In this document: positions 12,352 through 15,650 of the stretch, one piece after another
Layout: each line of letters begins with the position of its first letter
Position numbering within the stretch: the stretch's first letter is position 1
Notes under the pieces: model-generated
Seen by the model: the letters and a program-made list of their open reading frames with translations, nothing else
The model's database searches: none
What the model was told of the DNA's origin: nothing
Program-made: the position numbers and the translations under genes
Source of the DNA: an uncultured Porphyromonadaceae bacterium
GTDB lineage: Bacteria; Bacteroidota; Bacteroidia; Bacteroidales; Muribaculaceae
DNA length: 15,650 nt
Reading direction: 5' to 3'
Assembly: GCA_947176355.1 (NCBI GenBank)
Contig: CAMWQY010000021.1
Span: 1 to 15,650, forward strand

Positions 12352-13797
12352 ATGAAAGCAGGTTTATTTTCGATATTGGTGCTATTTTTTACGCTTTCGC
12401 TGCGGGCGGCGGAAAGGCCTTGGGAGCATGGGGCTCTCCGGGTCTCTGACAATGGGCTCTATCTGCAGCATGAGGACGGGACTCCTTTCTTCTGGCTGGG
12501 GGATACGGGGTGGCTGCTGCCGCAACGGCTCGACAGGGATGAGGCTCAGCATTATCTGGAGCAGACGGCACGGGAGGGATTCAATGTGGTGCAGATACAG
12601 GTGCTCAACGGTGTGCCCTCATTCAATCGTTACGGCAAGATGTCGCATACTGATGGATGGAATCTTGACGCGGCGTCAAAACCCGGAGAATACGGCTATT
12701 GGGAGCACTTGGACTATATCGTAGACATGGCAGAACGTAACGGCATTTATATCGGTATGGTATGCATTTGGGGAGGCTTGGTGAAAGGGGGGCTGATGAA
12801 TGAGGAGCAGGCAAAAAGATACGGTGAGTTTTTGGCTAAGCGATATGGCGATAAGAAAAACATAGTATGGATCATCGGCGGCGATATACAGGGGGATGTG
12901 AAGACGGATGTCTGGGATGCTCTTGCGAGAAGCATAAAGGCAAATGATCCAGAACATCTGATGACTTTCCATCCTCGTGGACGCACTACTTCGGCACGAT
13001 GGTTTGCCGACCGGGATTGGATTGACTTTCATTTGTTTCAGAGTGGTCATCGTCGTTATGATCAGCGTATGGGAAACAAGGATTATCCTATTCCTGACGG
13101 TACAGAGGAGGACTCATGGATGTATGTGGACTCCGTCAGAAAGTATACTCCAATAAAACCTGTGCTTGACGGAGAACCGAGTTATGAGAATATACCAAAG
13201 GGATTGCATAGCGCAGAGGAGCCTTTGTGGAACGACAAAGACGTCAGGAGGTATGCTTATTGGTCGGTGTTCGGAGGGGCATGCGGTCATACATACGGGC
13301 ATAACAATGTAATGCAGTTTGTGCGCCCGGGGCTGCCGGGTGCCTATTTTGCAGATGGAATCAATAAGCCATGGTATGTGGCAATTGATGATCCGGGCAG
13401 AACGCAGATGAAATATTTGAAGCGACTGATGTTGGCTTTCCCTTATTTCGAGAGGGTGTCGGATTCGACTATTGTCGTCAATAATGGCACAAGATATGAC
13501 AGGATTCTTGCTACTCGAGGGAAAGACTACTTGCTGGCCTATAATCATACGGGACGTCCGATGGAAATAGATTTCGGCAAGATATCTGGAAGGGAGAAGA
13601 ATGTGTGGACTATGGACCCCTCGGATGGAAGACTGAACTATATTGGACGGACTTCGGACAGGATATTCAAATATAAGCCGGAAGGGGGAAAGGATATGGT
13701 GCTGATTGGGGTGGATGCCGGAAGGGCTTATCTGACTTCTGACATGAAGGAGATGCCGGAGGAGAGACTCCTGGAAATGAAAGATCTGACAGAGTAA
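12352..13797 (+). CDS. GH140-like (DUF4038) secreted glycosidase
   Basis: A 481-residue exported TIM-barrel enzyme of the DUF4038 group, to which the GH140 endo-apiosidases acting on rhamnogalacturonan-II belong. Signal peptide about 1-20 (MKAGLFSILVLFFTLSLRAA), no lipobox Cys and no T9SS tail, so probably periplasmic. Barrel about 30-365 with LQHEDGTPFFWLGDTGW at its start; candidate catalytic residues D178 in WIIGGDIQGD and E275 in LDGEPSYEN. Their spacing of 97 equals the D187/E284 spacing I recall for the characterised Bacteroides enzyme BT1012. A C-terminal beta-sandwich (about 385-460, YLLAYNHTGRPMEIDF...GKDMVLIGVD) fits the putative collagen-binding domain often found after DUF4038. 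It has its own strong promoter; tyrA follows 97 bases after the stop with a GGA hairpin between. Family call is firm; apiosidase specificity is inferred, since DUF4038 proteins act on varied glycosides. Confidence 0.85.
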   Translation: MKAGLFSILVLFFTLSLRAAERPWEHGALRVSDNGLYLQHEDGTPFFWLGDTGWLLPQRLDRDEAQHYLEQTAREGFNVVQIQVLNGVPSFNRYGKMSHTDGWNLDAASKPGEYGYWEHLDYIVDMAERNGIYIGMVCIWGGLVKGGLMNEEQAKRYGEFLAKRYGDKKNIVWIIGGDIQGDVKTDVWDALARSIKANDPEHLMTFHPRGRTTSARWFADRDWIDFHLFQSGHRRYDQRMGNKDYPIPDGTEEDSWMYVDSVRKYTPIKPVLDGEPSYENIPKGLHSAEEPLWNDKDVRRYAYWSVFGGACGHTYGHNNVMQFVRPGLPGAYFADGINKPWYVAIDDPGRTQMKYLKRLMLAFPYFERVSDSTIVVNNGTRYDRILATRGKDYLLAYNHTGRPMEIDFGKISGREKNVWTMDPSDGRLNYIGRTSDRIFKYKPEGGKDMVLIGVDAGRAYLTSDMKEMPEERLLEMKDLTE

Positions 13798-13818
13798 AAA
13801 AGTTACCTCTGACACGCT

Positions 13819-13845
13819 GGGACGCGCACGGAGTGCGCTCACTAC
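13819..13845. repeat. GGA-triloop hairpin, copy B
   Basis: The core GCGCAC-GGA-GTGCGC (13824-13838) is a perfect 6-bp stem with a three-base loop. With flanks GGGAC and T.ACTAC it matches copy C (14962-14988) at 26 of 27 positions. It lies between the GH140-like stop (22 bases upstream) and the tyrA start (50 bases downstream). No U-tract follows, so it is not a standard intrinsic terminator. Confidence 0.75.
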
Positions 13846-13894
13846 GTTCAGGGTCTTCGGAATCATTCAACTTGACAACTATACAAATCAAAAT

Positions 13895-14668
13895 ATGAAA
13901 ATATTGATACTTGGAGCCGGAAAGATGGGCTCGTTCTTTTGTGATCTTCTCAGTTTTGACCATGAAGTGGCTATCTATGATCCAAATCCGGAGCATCTGA
14001 AGTTTACTTTCAATGTGCAGCGTTTCATGAAGCCGGAAGAGGCTCAGGATTTCATGCCTGATCTGGTGATAAATGCGGCAACTGTGAAATATACGATACA
14101 GGCGTTTGAGAAGATACTTCCTTATATTCCCAAGACGGCGATTCTCAGTGACATCGCGAGCGTGAAGACCGGGCTTCCGGAGTTTTATGCAGAGAAGGGG
14201 TATCGGTTTGTGTCGACTCACCCTATGTTTGGACCTACGTTTGCATCGCTGAGCAATCTTGCCAATGAGAATGCTATCATCATCAAGGAGGGGGATGAGG
14301 AAGGACAAGAGTTTTTCCGCTCTCTATATAAGAAACTTCGTCTGCACATCGAGGACTATACTTTCGCCGAGCATGACGAGACGATAGCCTATTCGCTTTC
14401 TATTCCATTTACTTCTACATTGGTATTCGGCAGCGTGATGAAGCATCAGGATGCTCCGGGCACTACTTTCAAGCGCCACATGGCGATAGCTCATGGATTG
14501 ATGAATGAGGATGACTTCCTGCTGACGGAGATTCTGTTCAATCCTCATACATCGTCGCAGCTTGATAGGATTCAGGAGAATCTGACGGAGCTCAAGGCTA
14601 TTATCGACCGTCGGGATTCGGGGGCTATGAAATCGTTTTTGGATAGGGTTAGGGAGAATTTGAAATAA
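13895..14668 (+). CDS. tyrA: Prephenate dehydrogenase (tyrosine biosynthesis)
   Basis: A 257-residue cytoplasmic enzyme that oxidatively decarboxylates prephenate to 4-hydroxyphenylpyruvate with NAD(P)+, the committed step to tyrosine. An N-terminal Rossmann fold begins at the start codon (MKILILGAGKMG, dinucleotide motif G7-x-G9-x-x-G12) with an acidic residue ending strand 2 (YDPN). Then come SDIASVKTGLPEFY, the substrate-site motif STHPMFGPTF with H109, and the helical domain with EHDETIAYSLSIP (H160). No ACT regulatory domain follows, and the length fits the short Bacteroidota form. The start is fixed by the Rossmann strand. It lies 97 bases after the GH140-like gene without a visible promoter of its own; other aromatic-pathway genes, often adjacent in Bacteroides, are absent here. 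Confusion with arogenate dehydrogenase cannot be excluded from sequence. Confidence 0.9.
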   Translation: MKILILGAGKMGSFFCDLLSFDHEVAIYDPNPEHLKFTFNVQRFMKPEEAQDFMPDLVINAATVKYTIQAFEKILPYIPKTAILSDIASVKTGLPEFYAEKGYRFVSTHPMFGPTFASLSNLANENAIIIKEGDEEGQEFFRSLYKKLRLHIEDYTFAEHDETIAYSLSIPFTSTLVFGSVMKHQDAPGTTFKRHMAIAHGLMNEDDFLLTEILFNPHTSSQLDRIQENLTELKAIIDRRDSGAMKSFLDRVRENLK

Positions 14669-14717
14669 CTATCAATTATCAACTATAAATTACTCGACTT
14701 TCGCAAGCTCTAAAAAT

Positions 14718-14745
14718 CTCACGCAAAGGGCGCAAAGGCGCAGAG
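14718..14745. repeat. CGCAAAGG-type intergenic repeat
   Basis: Three imperfect units, CGCAAAGGG, CGCAAAGG and CGCAGAG, framed by CTCA on the left and TTTTTT on the right. Strings of this kind (CTCACGCAAAG...CGCAGAG) recur, from memory, in intergenic DNA of cyanobacteria and other unrelated bacteria; their role is unknown to me. Confidence 0.55.
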
Positions 14746-14750
14746 TTTTT

Positions 14751-14780
14751 TCAACGATTAACTATAAAAGATTAACGATC
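14751..14780. repeat. AACGAT repeat block, copy 2
   Basis: Begins TCAACGATTAACTATAAAAG and ends ATTAACGATC. The first 13 bases are identical to the starts of the blocks at 12304 and 15576; the middle has diverged. Confidence 0.55.
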
Positions 14781-14803
14781 ATTTGAGCTTCGCGTCGCGG
14801 TTA

Positions 14804-14901
14804 TAGCAAGTACGCTAAGATTACGGGCTGCTTCGCATCGCCCGGAGATCGCAGAGAACAAGCGCAGTTCCTGCGCTAAGGGATTGCGAATCAATACGCA
14901 A
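14804..14901. repeat. Cluster of small hairpins
   Basis: Four successive inverted repeats: TAGC/GCTA (14804-14817); CGGGC-TGC-TTC-GCA-TC-GCCCG (14824-14844, two-base bulge); AGCGCAG-TTC-CTGCGCT (14861-14877, perfect 7-bp stem); TTGCG/CGCAA (14884-14901). Read on the other strand the third has a GAA loop and a stem close to the GGA hairpins at 13824 and 14967. Confidence 0.6.
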
Positions 14902-14961
14902 GAACAAGCGAAACTTAAATAAATTATAAATGATAAAGGATCAGTCATAATTTGTCAGAGG

Positions 14962-14988
14962 GGGACGCGCACGGAGTGCGCTAACTAC
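14962..14988. repeat. GGA-triloop hairpin, copy C
   Basis: Core GCGCAC-GGA-GTGCGC at 14967-14981, identical to copy B in core and flanks except one base (A for C after the right arm). It ends 36 bases before the coaE start, again in a pre-start position with no U-tract. Confidence 0.75.
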
Positions 14989-15017
14989 ACTGAATTTGGG
15001 CTTTAAAAAGGATTGTC

Positions 15018-15593
15018 ATGATGATTGGAATATGCGGAGGGATTGGGAGTGGAAAGTCGGTAGTGAGCCGGGTGCTCAGGCTGAGGGGAGAGGCTGTATA
15101 TGATTGTGACCTTGAGGCTAAACGGATTATGGATGGCTCTAGGGAGGTGCTTGATGCGCTTAATGGGAGGTATGGGGAGGAGGTTTGTCCAGCCGGGGGA
15201 CCTATCTGTCGGCCTGAGCTTGCTAAGCGTGTGTTTGGGAGTGATGAGGAGCGGTTGTGGCTCAATTCGCTTGTGCATCGTCTGGTGAGGGAGGATGTGG
15301 CGAGATGGCATGCTTACCAAATGAAAATGGGTGCGAAAAGATGCTTCGTAGAGTCTGCTATTCTTGCTACTTCGGGGTTGGCGAAGATGTGCGAGGAGAT
15401 ATGGATGGTGACGGCATCGGAAGATGTGCGTATAGCGCGAGTCATGGAGCGGGATTCTCTGGGTGAGGATGCAATTCGGAAGCGTATACAAAGTCAGGAG
15501 GAGGAAGAGAGGATTATTGCTAATTTGGGGATTCCGGTTCGGATTATTGATAATTCCGGGGATGGGTCGCTGATCTCAACGATTAACGATTAA
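15018..15593 (+). CDS. coaE: Dephospho-CoA kinase
   Basis: A 191-residue cytoplasmic kinase that phosphorylates the ribose 3'-OH of dephospho-CoA with ATP, the last step of coenzyme A synthesis. The P-loop GGIGSGKS spans residues 7-14; YDCDLEAKRI (D29, D31) is the substrate/metal motif near the second strand; CFVESAIL, EEIWMV and RVMERDSLGEDAIRKRIQSQ (LID region, about 141-160) follow the family order. Two ATGs are adjacent (15018 and 15021). AAGGA at 15008-15012 is a rare plausible Shine-Dalgarno in this window and spaces better with the second, giving 190 residues; either is possible. The C-terminus is odd: from S187 the codons TCA ACG ATT AAC GAT TAA coincide with an AACGAT repeat, so the family's final helix looks shortened. 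Arg and Gly codons are noticeably AGG- and GGG-rich. Function is well supported. Confidence 0.9.
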   Translation: MMIGICGGIGSGKSVVSRVLRLRGEAVYDCDLEAKRIMDGSREVLDALNGRYGEEVCPAGGPICRPELAKRVFGSDEERLWLNSLVHRLVREDVARWHAYQMKMGAKRCFVESAILATSGLAKMCEEIWMVTASEDVRIARVMERDSLGEDAIRKRIQSQEEEERIIANLGIPVRIIDNSGDGSLISTIND

Positions 15594-15597
15594 CGAT
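15576..15597. repeat. AACGAT repeat block, copy 3, overlapping the coaE 3' end
   Basis: TCAACGATTAACGATTAACG plus AT: three perfect units. It begins exactly at codon 187 of coaE and contains the in-frame TAA (15591-15593). Confidence 0.7.
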
Positions 15598-15619
15598 CAC
15601 CAATGCACGATTTATAATG

Positions 15620-15643
15620 GGGATGCCACAGAGTGAGCTAACT
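15620..15643. repeat. Degenerate GGA-type hairpin, copy D
   Basis: This 24-base stretch (GGGATGCCACAGAGTGAGCT and AACT) aligns to copy C with one gap and three substitutions. The stem is reduced to CAC-AGA-GTG. The order AACGAT block then hairpin repeats that of the tyrA-coaE gap. The window ends seven bases later. Confidence 0.5.
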
Positions 15644-15650
15644 GAAGTGA

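Larger units (their letters stand above)
14669..15017. other. Repeat-rich spacer between tyrA and coaE
   Basis: This 349-base gap has no credible gene. From left to right it holds an AT-rich ATCAATTATCAACTATAAAT stretch (14671-14690), a CGCAAAGG block, an AACGAT block, a run of small hairpins, an AT-rich stretch (14914-14940) and a GGA-triloop hairpin. No TAnnTTTG promoter for coaE is evident in it. Confidence 0.7.

Noticed and set aside
13114..13866. A 250-codon leftward open frame
   Set aside because: It lies antisense to the GH140-like gene, whose motifs are intact, and has low-complexity His/Ser/Ile-rich composition without a family signature.
13667..14308. A 213-codon leftward open frame
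   Set aside because: It spans the opposite strand of the GH140-like end, the spacer and tyrA, and its composition looks like a complement artefact.
14718..14780. Possible CRISPR array
   Set aside because: Units are 7-13 bases, imperfect and contiguous, with no regular spacers and no cas gene nearby.
14781..14910. Possible tRNA or catalytic RNA
   Set aside because: There are hairpins but no acceptor-stem pairing, no T-loop GTTCRANNC in place, and no CCA-adjacent stem.
15003..15491. A 162-codon leftward open frame
   Set aside because: It is antisense to coaE; the Pro/His/Ser-rich product follows from the G-rich coaE strand.

Overview
The window looks like a piece of a Bacteroidales chromosome (phylum Bacteroidota), plausibly a gut species of the Muribaculaceae/Bacteroidaceae type; the family-level guess is inference. 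The evidence is: start regions mostly lacking Shine-Dalgarno sequences; several promoters of the Bacteroidota form (TTG or TTTG near -33, about 19-20 bases, then TAnnTTTG near -7); secreted proteins ending in type IX secretion (T9SS)-like C-terminal domains; and families typical of glycan-degrading Bacteroidota (modular GH2 beta-galactosidase, Bacteroidota-type pectinesterase, CotH-kinase/lamin-tail protein, DUF4038/GH140-like protein).

Layout. Positions 1-6495 are read leftward: an unrecognised secreted protein cut by the left edge (1-959), a 1508-residue multidomain GH2 beta-galactosidase (1038-5564) and an acidic cytoplasmic protein of unknown function (5713-6495). A divergent promoter region (about 6496-6698) separates these from a rightward 932-residue pectinesterase (6699-9497). 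The pectinesterase converges, across a shared terminator hairpin, on a leftward CotH-kinase-domain protein (9594-11975). After a spacer of about 375 bases come three rightward genes: a GH140-like secreted glycosidase (12352-13797), prephenate dehydrogenase tyrA (13895-14668) and dephospho-CoA kinase coaE (15018-15593).

How they fit together. GH2, pectinesterase and the GH140-like enzyme are all exported and fit attack on plant pectin (galactan side chains, methyl-esterified homogalacturonan, apiose-containing chains), but each is its own transcription unit or nearly so, and no SusC/SusD pair or regulator lies in the window. It reads as dispersed CAZyme genes beside housekeeping genes rather than one canonical polysaccharide utilisation locus. 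GH2, pectinesterase and the CotH protein carry T9SS-like tails; the GH140-like protein does not and is probably periplasmic.

The most unusual part is not a protein. The spacers from about 12060 to the right end contain a mosaic of short repeats: tight hairpins with a GGA (or complementary TTC) triloop, AACGATTAACGAT-type blocks, and a CGCAAAGG-type block. One AACGAT block runs in frame into the 3' end of coaE and supplies its last five codons and stop. I see no CRISPR array, tRNA, rRNA, transposase or phage gene.
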